A DNA stretch of 28,617 bases from Marinospirillum sp. Its GTDB lineage: Bacteria > Pseudomonadota > Gammaproteobacteria > Pseudomonadales > Halomonadaceae. This document shows, one piece after another, positions 15,370-24,168 of the stretch. How positions within the stretch are numbered: position 1 is the stretch's first letter; every line of letters starts with the position of its first letter. Position numbers and translations under genes: made by a program. The stretch lies in assembly GCA_007119985.1 (NCBI GenBank), contig SKOQ01000074.1:1-28617 (forward strand). Direction: 5' to 3'. The notes below the pieces were generated by a model. That model had not been told where the DNA came from and did no database searches. It was given only the letters and a program-made list of their open reading frames with translations.

Positions 15370-16511
15370 AGATTTTTGTCGTTGCCGGTGAGCTGTCTGG
15401 CGATATTCTAGGTGGCGATCTGCTGCGCACTCTGAAGCAACATTACCCTGAGGCTGAGTTTCTCGGCCTCGGTGGTGAACGCATGCAAGCCGCAGGCTTA
15501 AAGAGTCTTTACCCGCTGGAAACCCTGTCCGTGATGGGCTTGATTGAAGTCCTCAAGCATCTCCCTACCTTGCTTAAAGTCAGAAAGCACCTTTACCAAG
15601 CCGCCTTAGATTGGCGCGCAGATCTGATGATTGGTATTGACGCACCGGATTTTAATCTTGGTCTTGAAAAAAAACTGCGTCGTCAGGGCATCAAAACCGT
15701 TCATTATGTCAGTCCCTCTGTCTGGGCTTGGCGCCAAGGGCGTATTAAGGGCATCAAACAAAGCTGTGATTTAATGCTGACACTGCTGCCCTTTGAGGCG
15801 GCATTTTATCAGCAGCATCAGATGCCAGTGTGCTTTGTTGGTCATCCGACTGCAGATCGCTTTCCGCTCCAGCCAGATAAATCCAGCGCTCGGCAGGCCC
15901 TACAGCTTGGAGCAGAGGCCCCTCTGGTGAGTCTCTTGCCTGGCTCACGTGCAGGTGAGGTGGCCCGTCTTGCGCCCCTATTTTTGCAGGTGGCTCAGCG
16001 CTTACGCGAACGCCATCCCACTTGGCAATTTCTGTTGCCAGCTGCCTCGCCCCAGCGCTACCAAGAACTCGAGGCACATTTGGCCCAGTGGCCTGTTGAG
16101 GGATTAACGCTCTTGCAAGGGCAGGCTGATCTCGCCCTGCAAGCAGCCAATGCCTGCTTATTGGCTTCGGGTACCGTTGCACTTGAAGCCATGTTTTGCA
16201 AAACACCGATGGTGGTCAGCTATAAGGTCGCCCCCTTGACTTGGTGGTTAGGTAAAAAGCTACTGAAAACGCCTTGGGTGAGTCTGCCCAATCTGCTCGC
16301 ACAAAAAACATTGGTACCCGAACGCTTGCAAGATCAAGCCCAGGTCGAGCAGCTGGTCGAAGATATCGAAGCACTCGTCTTAGACCCTCAAGCGGCCCTA
16401 GCACAAACGCAGGCTTTTTATACCCTGCACCAACAACTCCAGCGCCAAGCCAGTGAAACCGCCGTTCAAGCCATCAAGCCACTGTTACCCTCGGCCTCTA
16501 ACACGGAATAA
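15366..16511 (+). CDS. lpxB: Lipid-A-disaccharide synthase
   Basis: The 381-residue GT-B glycosyltransferase (E. coli LpxB has 382) joins lipid X to UDP-diacylglucosamine at the inner face of the membrane. AGELSGDILGGDLLRTLK at the N-terminus, DAPDFN, YVSPSVWAW and LLPGSRAGEV are family motifs, and the ASGTVALEAM segment forms the UDP-binding C-terminal half. GTG start at 15366 overlaps the lpxA stop by four bases. rnhB begins three bases after its stop. Confidence 0.98.
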   Translation: MKIFVVAGELSGDILGGDLLRTLKQHYPEAEFLGLGGERMQAAGLKSLYPLETLSVMGLIEVLKHLPTLLKVRKHLYQAALDWRADLMIGIDAPDFNLGLEKKLRRQGIKTVHYVSPSVWAWRQGRIKGIKQSCDLMLTLLPFEAAFYQQHQMPVCFVGHPTADRFPLQPDKSSARQALQLGAEAPLVSLLPGSRAGEVARLAPLFLQVAQRLRERHPTWQFLLPAASPQRYQELEAHLAQWPVEGLTLLQGQADLALQAANACLLASGTVALEAMFCKTPMVVSYKVAPLTWWLGKKLLKTPWVSLPNLLAQKTLVPERLQDQAQVEQLVEDIEALVLDPQAALAQTQAFYTLHQQLQRQASETAVQAIKPLLPSASNTE

Positions 16512-16514
16512 TCC

Positions 16515-17147
16515 ATGGCGAGTCAGAAAATCCTCCTCCCTGCCTTAACTGCGCAAGATCTTCCCTATTCAGGCCGCTGGTTAGCCGGTGTCGATGAGGT
16601 GGGTCGTGGCCCATTGATCGGTTCAGTCGTCGCGGCGGCAGTGATCCTCGATCCTGATCAACCAATAGATGGCCTGATGGACTCCAAAAAACTCAGCGAG
16701 AAGAAACGCGAAAGGCTGGCTGAGCAGATTCGCGAACAGAGTCTGGCTTGGGCACTAGGTGAAGCCAGTGTCGCAGAGATAGATCAACTCAATATTCTCC
16801 ATGCGAGCCTGCTGGCGATGCAAAGAGCGATAGATCAGCTCGATCCAGCCGCTGAGTTTGTGCTCGTCGATGGCAATCGCCTTCCACCCCACATGACACA
16901 AGCTGGCCTCGCCGTCGTACAAGGTGATGCCCGCCATGCGGCGATCTCAGCGGCCTCTATTCTGGCCAAGGTCTATCGAGATCAGCAGATGCTGGCCCTA
17001 CATCAACAGCATCCAGATTATGGCCTCGATCGCCATAAAGGCTATCCAACGGCCGTGCACCTGGCCGCAATCGAACAGCATGGTCTCTTAGATGCGCACC
17101 GGCGTAGCTTTGGTCCGGTCAAAAGGTGGTTGGCAGCGCACGGCTAG
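16515..17147 (+). CDS. rnhB: Ribonuclease HII
   Basis: The 210-residue enzyme (E. coli has 198) cuts RNA in RNA-DNA hybrids and at single ribonucleotides in DNA. The four metal-binding acids are visible: D27 and E28 in AGVDEVGRGPLIG, D119 in VLVDGN, and D138 in QGDARHAAISAASILAK. The extra length is an N-terminal extension of about 10 residues. It is the last gene of the plus-strand cluster, three bases after lpxB with only a GGA as ribosome-binding site. In E. coli dnaE follows; here the next gene is on the other strand. Confidence 0.98.
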   Translation: MASQKILLPALTAQDLPYSGRWLAGVDEVGRGPLIGSVVAAAVILDPDQPIDGLMDSKKLSEKKRERLAEQIREQSLAWALGEASVAEIDQLNILHASLLAMQRAIDQLDPAAEFVLVDGNRLPPHMTQAGLAVVQGDARHAAISAASILAKVYRDQQMLALHQQHPDYGLDRHKGYPTAVHLAAIEQHGLLDAHRRSFGPVKRWLAAHG

Positions 17148-17157
17148 CCCTGCACGC

Positions 17158-17934
17158 TCAGTTTTCTGCTGGTTTTTGCGCTTGAATCAAAATATAACGC
17201 CCAAGACGCCACCAAGGCTCCTGTTGGCAATAGCGAGCTTCTAGCGCTAATAGACGCTCTGAAGTGGCTTCAGGCGGAAGTTTTAAGCGTAGATAATCAC
17301 TAAAAACACGGATGCCCGCTGGGGGAGCAGACTGCCAATCGGCCAACCAGGCTTGATAAGCCGTCGGCGGCAAAGGTGAAATGGGTGTCAAACGCTTGCC
17401 CTTGCCTTGCCCACGCAAATCCTTCTCTAAAGCCCGCTGCCAGTTGCCGCGCAGGATATTCGCCAAGAGTAAAGCCTCGGCGTTAAAGTACATCAACGAC
17501 AAGTGGCCACCTGGGGCCACCCAGCTTTTGAGTTGCTCAACAGCTTGATCAGGATCCTGTAGCCACTCTAAAACCGCATGACACACGACCAGATCAAAGG
17601 GGGACTCTTCTTCGAGAACACCTTGGAGATCTTGCAGTGCCAGCGGCAACACCCGGATCGGGTAGCGCGTTAAGCGTCGCTGTGCATAATCCAGCATTTC
17701 CTGAGCCGGCTCAGCCAAGGTGACCTGATGGCCCTGAGCGGCCAGCCAGCAGGCAATCTGCCCCAAGCCACCACCGACATCCAAGACTCTCAGAGGTCGA
17801 TCCAAGGGGAGCTCGGCACGCATTAAGCGGCGCAGCATTTTTAATCGCACACGGCCTTTTTGACTAGCGTAGATATTGCGCGCAAAGCGTGCCGCCATAC
17901 CTTGATTGAAATAGCGGTCTTGTACCTTGTCCAT
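17158..17934 (-). CDS. cmoM: tRNA 5-carboxymethoxyuridine methyltransferase CmoM (SmtA-like)
   Basis: The 258-residue class I SAM methyltransferase matches the E. coli CmoM pattern. The N-terminus has DRYFN and ARNIYASQKGRVR, the SAM-binding glycine motif is DVGGGLGQ at residues 52-59, and CHAVLEWLQDP, GGHLSLMYFNAEALL, GIRVFSDYLR and LEARYCQQEPWWRLGRYI follow in order. In E. coli this enzyme converts cmo5U34 to its methyl ester in wobble-position tRNA. GGGAG lies 8 bases before the ATG. It is downstream of purA but separated by a strong terminator, and no clear promoter of its own is visible, so read-through is possible. It converges on rnhB with a 10-base gap and no terminator of its own. 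Confidence 0.92.
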   Translation of the reverse strand: MDKVQDRYFNQGMAARFARNIYASQKGRVRLKMLRRLMRAELPLDRPLRVLDVGGGLGQIACWLAAQGHQVTLAEPAQEMLDYAQRRLTRYPIRVLPLALQDLQGVLEEESPFDLVVCHAVLEWLQDPDQAVEQLKSWVAPGGHLSLMYFNAEALLLANILRGNWQRALEKDLRGQGKGKRLTPISPLPPTAYQAWLADWQSAPPAGIRVFSDYLRLKLPPEATSERLLALEARYCQQEPWWRLGRYILIQAQKPAEN

Positions 17935-17974
17935 GAAAGGCGCTCCCGATCAACATGGATGCTGTAACCTACTC

Positions 17975-18006
17975 AAAAAAAAACACCTAGGGCGAACCTG
18001 AGGTGT
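17975..18006 (-). terminator. Rho-independent terminator after purA
   Basis: Read on the minus strand, ACACCT (complement of 18001-18006) pairs with AGGTGT (complement of 17983-17988), extended by three pairs with one bulged base around a 5-base loop, and runs into nine U (A-run at 17975-17983). It ends the hisZ-purA unit. A shorter T-run at 18006-18010 on the plus strand might allow weak action in the other direction. Confidence 0.9.
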
Positions 18007-18048
18007 TTTTCTGATTCAAGACCCACAAGGAGCCTTGAATATCAGGTC

Positions 18049-19344
18049 TTAGTGCTCAAAAGGATGGCGCAAGATAATGGTTTCTTCACGATCTGGGCCA
18101 GTCGAAATAATATCAATCGGCACTCCAATCTGCGCTTGAAGGAACTGGATATAGCTTTGGGCTTCAGCAGGCAGATCAGCCAACTGCTTGGCACCGACGG
18201 TTGAACCCTGCCAACCAGGTAGTTCCTCGTAAACAGGCTCAACAGCAGCAAAGCCTTCTGCATCCACTGGCGTATCCAACAGCTGACCATCTTTGCCTTT
18301 ATAAGCGACGCAGACTTTCAGTGTATCCAAGCCATCCAGCACATCGAGCTTGGTCAGGCAGATGCCAGTGACGGAGTTGATCTGCACGGCATAGCGCAGC
18401 GCCACTGCATCAAACCAGCCACAACGACGCGCACGGCCTGTGGTCGTTCCAAACTCATGACCCTTAGCGGCCAAATGCTCACCATCGGCATCAAAAAGCT
18501 CAGTGGGCATGGGGCCAGAGCCGACACGCGTGGTATAGGCCTTAGTAATACCTAGGACGTAATCCAGATACATAGGACCAAAGCCTGAGCCAGTGGCCGT
18601 GCCGCCCGCGGTGGTGTTGGAGCTGGTCACAAAGGGATAGGTGCCATGGTCGATATCCAGCAGTGAACCCTGCGCACCTTCAAACATGATATTGGCATCT
18701 TCACGGCGCAGTTTATGCAGATAAGCGGTGGTATCTGTCACCATTGGGCGCAGAATTTCGGCATACTCCATGCACTGATCCAGCACCTGCTGAAAATCAA
18801 CCGCTTCTTCTTTGAAGTAGTTTTTCAGCACAAAATTGTGATAGTCCAGCACTTCACCTAGCTTGGCAGCAAAACGCTCACGGTGCATGAGATCACCAAC
18901 GCGTAAACCACGGCGAGCGACCTTATCTTCATAAGCTGGACCAATGCCACGACCTGTGGTACCGATCTTGGCCTCGCCGCGTGCTTTTTCACGCGCAATA
19001 TCAAGGCGCACATGGTATTCGAGAATCAAGGGGCAGGCAGCAGAGAGCTTGAGGCGTTCACGGACGGGCACGCCACGCTCTTCTAGCATCAAAATTTCTT
19101 TGATCAAAGCATCTGGAGCCAGCACCACACCATTGCCAATCACGCAGGTCACGCGATCGCGCAAAATACCAGATGGAATTAAGTGAAGCGCCGTTTTCTC
19201 GCCCTTCACCACCAAAGTGTGGCCTGCATTATGTCCACCTTGAAAGCGCACAACCGCCTGCGCATTCTCGGTCAACAGATCCACGACCTTGCCCTTGCCT
19301 TCATCACCCCATTGGGTGCCCAATACCACCACATTATTGCCCAT
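18049..19344 (-). CDS. purA: Adenylosuccinate synthetase
   Basis: The 431-residue enzyme (E. coli PurA has 432) joins IMP and aspartate with GTP in AMP synthesis. QWGDEGKGK near residues 11-19 is the GTP-binding signature with the catalytic Asp. FQGGHNAGHT, GTTGRGIGPAYEDK and SGPMPTE follow in family order. I chose the ATG at 19344 because the protein then begins MGNNVVVLGTQWG as in homologues; the open frame runs to 19383 but overlaps the hisZ stop. Ribosome-binding site is weak (GAGATAAG). hisZ lies 35 bases upstream on the same strand, an order also known in Pseudomonas. Confidence 0.98.
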   Translation of the reverse strand: MGNNVVVLGTQWGDEGKGKVVDLLTENAQAVVRFQGGHNAGHTLVVKGEKTALHLIPSGILRDRVTCVIGNGVVLAPDALIKEILMLEERGVPVRERLKLSAACPLILEYHVRLDIAREKARGEAKIGTTGRGIGPAYEDKVARRGLRVGDLMHRERFAAKLGEVLDYHNFVLKNYFKEEAVDFQQVLDQCMEYAEILRPMVTDTTAYLHKLRREDANIMFEGAQGSLLDIDHGTYPFVTSSNTTAGGTATGSGFGPMYLDYVLGITKAYTTRVGSGPMPTELFDADGEHLAAKGHEFGTTTGRARRCGWFDAVALRYAVQINSVTGICLTKLDVLDGLDTLKVCVAYKGKDGQLLDTPVDAEGFAAVEPVYEELPGWQGSTVGAKQLADLPAEAQSYIQFLQAQIGVPIDIISTGPDREETIILRHPFEH

Positions 19345-19379
19345 GATCTTATCTCTGCAGCTGACGATTAATTGAAAAC

Positions 19380-20564
19380 TCAAGCCTGAACTTCAGACTC
19401 AAAAGATTGAAGCATCCATTCACCTTCTTGCCAAACCAGTCGACGTTCCGCGCGCTCGGTTTCATCTGGCATGGTCAAAATCACGCGTTCACCTTGACGA
19501 CGTAACTGGCTGACCTGTGCGCGTCCGGCAGTATCAGCGAGGATAGTCGCTGGTGCATAAATCGGCGTCGCGAGATGACATTCGGCCTGCAAGCTGGCCA
19601 GAATCTTCAAATCAGTGGAGAAGCCGGTTGCTGGGCGTGCACGACCAAAGGCGCGCCCGATATCATCATAGCGCCCGCCCTTAGCCAGCGCTTGACCCAG
19701 TTGCGGCACATAGGCAGCAAAAACCAACCCTGTATGATAATGAAAGCCGCGCAATTCGGATAGATCTAGATAAAGCTGAACCTGCGGATAGGCAGCACTC
19801 AAAGCCTGCACCAAGGTTTCTAGCTCCTCAATCGCGGTGATCACAGACGCAGGTGCATCCGCCAGGACTTGGCGTGCACGCGATAGCACTTCAGGGCCAC
19901 CATTGAGCTGAGAAAGGGCCTGTAGCCAAGCCACCGCAGGCTGATCCTGCCAAGGCGCGAGCAAAGCCGGTAGCTCATCCAAGCGCTTATGCTGGAGGAG
20001 ATCAAAAAGCTCGGCCTGAGTCGCTTGAGGCAACTCAACCTCACTCAGCAGTGCGCGATAAATGCCCACATGCCCTAAATCCAAGCAGAGGTTTTCAGCT
20101 CCTGCCAAAAGCAGACTGTCGGTCATCAAAGAAAGGATCTCAAGATCACTATGCAGACCCGCATGGCCAAACATTTCAGCACCGATTTGAATCGGAGAGC
20201 GTGAACCCAGCAGGTTATCTGCATGGGTGCGCAACACTTCGCTTGAATAGCAAAAGCGCGTGACACCTTGCTGACGCATCGAATGCGCATCCATCCGCGC
20301 AACTTGCGGCGTCACATCAGCACTGACGCCCATCATCCGGCCAGTCAGCTGATCCATCACTTTAAAGGTTTGCAGATCAAGATCATGCCCTGCACCAGTG
20401 AGCAGGGACTCCAAAAACTCCACTTTAGGAGGCAAAACCAGATCATAGCCCCAGCTATGGAAGACATCTAATAGCTGACGCCGTAGATTTTCGATTTGAC
20501 GGGCCTGAGGTGGCAGGACTTCTCCCATCCCATCAGGCAAAAGCCAAGAATCAGCTAGGCTCAT
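19380..20564 (-). CDS. hisZ: ATP phosphoribosyltransferase regulatory subunit HisZ
   Basis: The 394-residue protein resembles a histidyl-tRNA synthetase catalytic core (PDGMGEVLPPQARQIENLRRQ, FYSS-like RFCYSSEVLR, GGRYDDIGRAFGRARPATGFS) but lacks the anticodon-binding domain and is about the HisZ length. In known systems HisZ forms a complex with a short HisG and gives it activity and histidine feedback control; a short-form hisG elsewhere in the genome is therefore expected. AGGAG lies 8 bases before the ATG. It is preceded by the hflC terminator and followed by purA. Confidence 0.95.
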   Translation of the reverse strand: MSLADSWLLPDGMGEVLPPQARQIENLRRQLLDVFHSWGYDLVLPPKVEFLESLLTGAGHDLDLQTFKVMDQLTGRMMGVSADVTPQVARMDAHSMRQQGVTRFCYSSEVLRTHADNLLGSRSPIQIGAEMFGHAGLHSDLEILSLMTDSLLLAGAENLCLDLGHVGIYRALLSEVELPQATQAELFDLLQHKRLDELPALLAPWQDQPAVAWLQALSQLNGGPEVLSRARQVLADAPASVITAIEELETLVQALSAAYPQVQLYLDLSELRGFHYHTGLVFAAYVPQLGQALAKGGRYDDIGRAFGRARPATGFSTDLKILASLQAECHLATPIYAPATILADTAGRAQVSQLRRQGERVILTMPDETERAERRLVWQEGEWMLQSFESEVQA

Positions 20565-20590
20565 CCTCTTCTCCTGGTCTGAGTAAACAT

Positions 20591-20616
20591 AAAAAACCGG
20601 GAGATCAACTCCCGGT
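20591..20616 (-). terminator. Rho-independent terminator after hflC
   Basis: On the minus strand ACCGGGAG and CTCCCGGT form a perfect 8-bp stem (20616-20609 with 20603-20596) around a 5-base loop, followed by a U-run (A-run 20591-20596). It closes the amiB-hflC unit. Because hisZ begins only 27 bases later and no promoter fits there, hisZ-purA may depend on read-through or on a promoter I cannot recognise. Confidence 0.92.
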
Positions 20617-20644
20617 CAGAGGCTGTGTCCTCTTTTCAGCCCGA

Positions 20645-21520
20645 CTACTGACGGCCTGATGAGTTATCCAGAAAACGGAAAAACTCGCTTCTTGGACTCA
20701 CAACAATCAAATCATCAGGGCTGTTAAAGGCGGCTTGGTAAGCCTGAGTGCTACGCAAGAAGCTAAAGAACTCAGGATCTTGGCCAAACGCCTCGGCATA
20801 GGTGCGGGTTGCAATCGCATCACCTTCACCGCGCATGATTTCAGAATCACGCTGGGCTTCAGCAAGCAGAATTTCACGCGCGCGGTCAGCACGGGCACGA
20901 ATACGCTCACCCTCTTCCTGACCTTGAGCACGATATTCGCGCGCTTCACGCTGACGCTCAGAACGCATCCGCTCATAAACCGAAGCCGTGACTTCTGTGG
21001 GCAGCTCAATCCGCTTGACGCGCATGTCGATAACAGAAATACCCATTTCATCTGTCAAAGCACGGTTGAGGTTGATCATCGGCTCAGCCATCAGCTCATC
21101 ACGCTGTTCACTGACAATCTCTTGTAGCGAACGACGACCAAACTCATTACGCAGTGCCTGATCAACACGTGGAGCGATGAGATTCGCCGCGATCTGTTGA
21201 TCACCTGATGTGGCCTGATAAAAGCGTGTCACATCCACAATACGCCACTTGACGAAGGAGTCAACGATCACGCCTTTGCGATCTCCTGTCAGGTAACGCG
21301 AGGGTCGTGTATCGAGTGTCTGTACGCGGGTATCAAACAAACGCACGGTGTTGTAAACAGGGATCTTCACGTGCAGGCCAGCACCGATATCTGTTTCAAC
21401 GATCTTACCAAATTGTAAACGTATGCCTGTTTGCGTTTCTTTCACCACATACAAGCTGCTGCTGGCCAGTAAAGCCAAGCCAGCCAAAACAGTTAAGGCA
21501 ACCATTGAACGAGCGTGCAT
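20645..21520 (-). CDS. hflC: FtsH protease modulator HflC
   Basis: The 291-residue SPFH/band-7 protein has one N-terminal membrane helix (about residues 6-26), a periplasmic band-7 domain (VVKETQTGIRLQFGKIVE onward) and a charged coiled coil rich in E, R and A near 190-235. With HflK it builds the large cage around FtsH that limits its proteolysis. It is shorter than E. coli HflC (334), which carries an insertion; similar short forms are known outside enterics. The ATG immediately follows the hflK stop (TAAATG), with GGGAGGG just upstream inside hflK. Confidence 0.97.
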   Translation of the reverse strand: MHARSMVALTVLAGLALLASSSLYVVKETQTGIRLQFGKIVETDIGAGLHVKIPVYNTVRLFDTRVQTLDTRPSRYLTGDRKGVIVDSFVKWRIVDVTRFYQATSGDQQIAANLIAPRVDQALRNEFGRRSLQEIVSEQRDELMAEPMINLNRALTDEMGISVIDMRVKRIELPTEVTASVYERMRSERQREAREYRAQGQEEGERIRARADRAREILLAEAQRDSEIMRGEGDAIATRTYAEAFGQDPEFFSFLRSTQAYQAAFNSPDDLIVVSPRSEFFRFLDNSSGRQ

Positions 21521-22738
21521 TTAGCGGCCCTCCCTACGAGTCGTATTGCCGGTCGACTGGCGTTCACGTGCTCTTTCTAACACACGGTCCGTCAGCAGTT
21601 CGAGATCTTGATCCTGCAGTTGAGTGCGGGGCGCAGAAGCTGAACGCGGTGCGGCAGAACTCTGTCCAAGACGATCTAAAGGCAAGTACAGCATGTTATT
21701 GCTGCCTTCATCCGTATCGAGCAGCACTTTACTGGAGTTAGACAGTACGGCTTGAATGGCTTCGATATAGAGACGCTCACGCGTAATTTCAGGGGCTTGG
21801 CTGTATTCGTTGAGCAGTGCAACAAAGCGGCTGCTTTCACCTTCAGCGCGTGCCACAACGGACTCAAGATAGGCTTCGGCTTCTTGACGAATCCGCTCAG
21901 CACGACCTTGGGCTTCGGGGAGAATACTTTGCGCATAGGCGTTGGCTTGGTTAATGCTACGCTCACGATCTTCACGGGCACGAATGACGTCATCAAAAGC
22001 CGATTGGACTTCATCTGGCGCTGAGGTACCTTCAATGTTGACTGTTTGCAGACGAATACCCAGACCGAGATTTTCGTTATTCAAATAACGCTGCATGCGA
22101 TCAAACAAACCTGTTGCCAAGACTTCACGACCTTCAGTCAAAATCGCCGTCAAGTTGGTGGTCCCCACCTCATGACGCAAGGATGAATCCAGGGCGAACT
22201 CAAGGCTGCGCTCAGGATCGCGGACATTGATAATGAAGTCCTTGGGGTTTTCAACCAGATATTGGATCGAAACGGCGACCTGGACCAGATTTTCATCACG
22301 CGTCAGCATAGTCGCACGTTGGCTTTGTGAGCGAATCCGCGTGACGTTGACCTTAGTGACCGAATCAATCAAAGGCGGATTCCAGCGCAAACCAGGATTC
22401 ACCGTATCATGATACTTACCCAAACGCATGACAACGCCGCGTTCGGCTTCATCCACCAGATAAAAGCCACTGGCAACCCAAATTGCAAGGACCAGAACGC
22501 CCGCGAGCAGGGTTAAGCCAAAGCCACCAAAGCGCGAGGGTTTTTGCTGACCAGAGCCACCGCCTGAACCGCCAAACACACCGCCCAGTTTATCTTGGAA
22601 CTTTTTTAAAGCTTCGTCCAAATCAGGTGGGCCTTGGTTAGGGCCTTTTTGCTGTCCAGAGTTGCGATCTGGCTTACGCCCACCGCTTCCCCAAGGATCG
22701 TGTTGATTGCCATTACCACCTGGCTCATTCCACGCCAT
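21521..22738 (-). CDS. hflK: FtsH protease modulator HflK
   Basis: The 405-residue protein (E. coli HflK has 419) starts with a Gly/Asn/Gln-rich cytosolic tail (MAWNEPGGNGNQHDPWG), has one membrane helix near residues 73-94, a band-7 domain (YLVDEAERGVVMRLGKY), and a long coiled coil around 265-320. It pairs with HflC around FtsH. The C-terminal tail is polar and charged. GGGAG seven bases upstream supports the ATG. The 93 bases separating it from hflX hold an ACCTGA/TCAGGT inverted repeat (22812-22817 with 22827-22832) that reaches into the hflX stop codon, and no clear promoter. Confidence 0.97.
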   Translation of the reverse strand: MAWNEPGGNGNQHDPWGSGGRKPDRNSGQQKGPNQGPPDLDEALKKFQDKLGGVFGGSGGGSGQQKPSRFGGFGLTLLAGVLVLAIWVASGFYLVDEAERGVVMRLGKYHDTVNPGLRWNPPLIDSVTKVNVTRIRSQSQRATMLTRDENLVQVAVSIQYLVENPKDFIINVRDPERSLEFALDSSLRHEVGTTNLTAILTEGREVLATGLFDRMQRYLNNENLGLGIRLQTVNIEGTSAPDEVQSAFDDVIRAREDRERSINQANAYAQSILPEAQGRAERIRQEAEAYLESVVARAEGESSRFVALLNEYSQAPEITRERLYIEAIQAVLSNSSKVLLDTDEGSNNMLYLPLDRLGQSSAAPRSASAPRTQLQDQDLELLTDRVLERARERQSTGNTTRREGR

Positions 22739-22831
22739 AGATTCGCTCCCGCTAAGAGAAATGGAAAGTTATTTTCATCCAAACTACTGCATCCAAAATT
22801 GACGCCATGCTACCTGAAAAAGTGAATCAGG

Positions 22832-24142
22832 TCATGGTTTTGTCACGGTAGTCTGGCTATCGGCCAATAAGGCTGTCTCATCCAGTTGCTGCGCCGTCAC
22901 CAGCTGACGCCAGTCTTTGAGCGAGCAACGCACTGTCAGCAAGCTCTCCCCCTGCTCATCATGCACCTCGTTTTGGACTGCACCAAGAGCAAAGAGTGCC
23001 GCGCGTAGCCGCCCTTGCTCAGGCTTGATGCGCAGTTCAGCACTAAACAAAGGGGGCACCAAACGCTCGCGGATGGCCTCTAACAGTAGATCAAGCCCAG
23101 CGCCAGTGACGGCAGACAACCAGACGGCGACAGGCAGACCGTTCGCATCGCGATCAATACGTGGCGCCTGATCTAATAAGTCCAACTTATTGAAAACCAA
23201 CAAGGCAGGGACTTCGTGGGCTTCGATCTCACGCAGTACTTCTTCCACCTGATGCTGGTTATCTTCACGCTCCTGACTGGCTGCATCGACCACATGCAAA
23301 AGAAGCGTGGCGGCGGCGGCTTCTTGCAAGGTGGCTTGAAAGGCCTCGACCAGCTTATGTGGCAGATGACGAATAAAGCCCACGGTATCCGCCAAAATGA
23401 TCGGCCCAACATCTGGCAGATCAAGGCGACGCAAGGTGGGATCTAGGGTCGCAAAAAGCTGATCTGCCGCATACACCTTAGAAGAAGTAAGCGCATTAAA
23501 AAGCGTCGATTTTCCTGCGTTGGTGTAGCCCACCAAAGACACGGCCGGAATCTCAGCTTGCACACGCGCACGACGGCTGTTTTCTCGCTGAACGCGCACT
23601 TTTTTAAGTCGCCGATGGATGGCACTGATGCGTAACCGCAACAAGCGGCGGTCTGTTTCAAGCTGGGTTTCCCCAGGGCCACGTAAACCTATCCCCCCTT
23701 TTTGACGCTCAAGGTGTGTCCAGCCGCGGATCAAGCGGGTGCTCATAAACTCAAGCTGTGCCAGCTCGACCTGCAACTTGCCTTCATAGGTGCGTGCACG
23801 CTGGGCAAAGATATCGAGAATCAAGCCAGTTCGATCGAGGACACGACACTGAAGCTCAGCTTCGAGGTTGCGCTCTTGGGAGGGTTTGAGGCTGTGGTTA
23901 AACAGCACCAGATCCGCATCATGCTCTTTAATCGCTTGGCGGATTTCATCTAGCTTACCTTCGCCGACAAAATAACGCGGCGAAGGCATTGCGCGCTTGC
24001 CTTCAATTAAGGCCATGGTTTCTGCGCCAGCAGATCGTGCCAGCTCAAAAAATTCTTGGGTATCTTCTTTGTCTTTATCGTCTGGAAGCTCGATATGGAC
24101 AAGGACGGCACGTTCGCCGCCCTTTTCACGTTCAAAAAACAA
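22832..24142 (-). CDS. hflX: Ribosome-associated GTPase HflX
   Basis: The 436-residue protein has the HflX N-terminal domain (YFVGEGKLDEI, RVLDRTGLILDIFAQRA) and the conserved linker WTHLERQKGGIGLRGPGETQ at 141-160. The Obg-like G domain follows: GYTNAGKST at 205-213, DTVGF at 252-256, NKLD at 318-321. HflX splits stalled or heat-damaged 70S ribosomes. The start is a rare TTG at 24142. AGGAG lies 7 bases upstream, and the resulting MFFEREKGGERAVLVHI aligns with the E. coli N-terminus, so I consider it well supported. It lies 26 bases after hfq in the conserved hfq-hflX-hflK-hflC order. Confidence 0.97.
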   Translation of the reverse strand: MFFEREKGGERAVLVHIELPDDKDKEDTQEFFELARSAGAETMALIEGKRAMPSPRYFVGEGKLDEIRQAIKEHDADLVLFNHSLKPSQERNLEAELQCRVLDRTGLILDIFAQRARTYEGKLQVELAQLEFMSTRLIRGWTHLERQKGGIGLRGPGETQLETDRRLLRLRISAIHRRLKKVRVQRENSRRARVQAEIPAVSLVGYTNAGKSTLFNALTSSKVYAADQLFATLDPTLRRLDLPDVGPIILADTVGFIRHLPHKLVEAFQATLQEAAAATLLLHVVDAASQEREDNQHQVEEVLREIEAHEVPALLVFNKLDLLDQAPRIDRDANGLPVAVWLSAVTGAGLDLLLEAIRERLVPPLFSAELRIKPEQGRLRAALFALGAVQNEVHDEQGESLLTVRCSLKDWRQLVTAQQLDETALLADSQTTVTKP

Positions 24143-24168
24143 ATAACAACTCCTCGTGCTACGCCAGC

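Noticed and set aside
17158..18048. cmoM as a horizontally acquired or novel methyltransferase
   Set aside because: Its motifs match CmoM along the whole length, and its base and codon use look like its neighbours.
22740..22831. Possible promoter for hflK in the hflX-hflK gap
   Set aside because: The best minus-strand pair (TTGGAT with AATAAC) matches only 3 and 4 of 6 positions, too weak to report as a feature.
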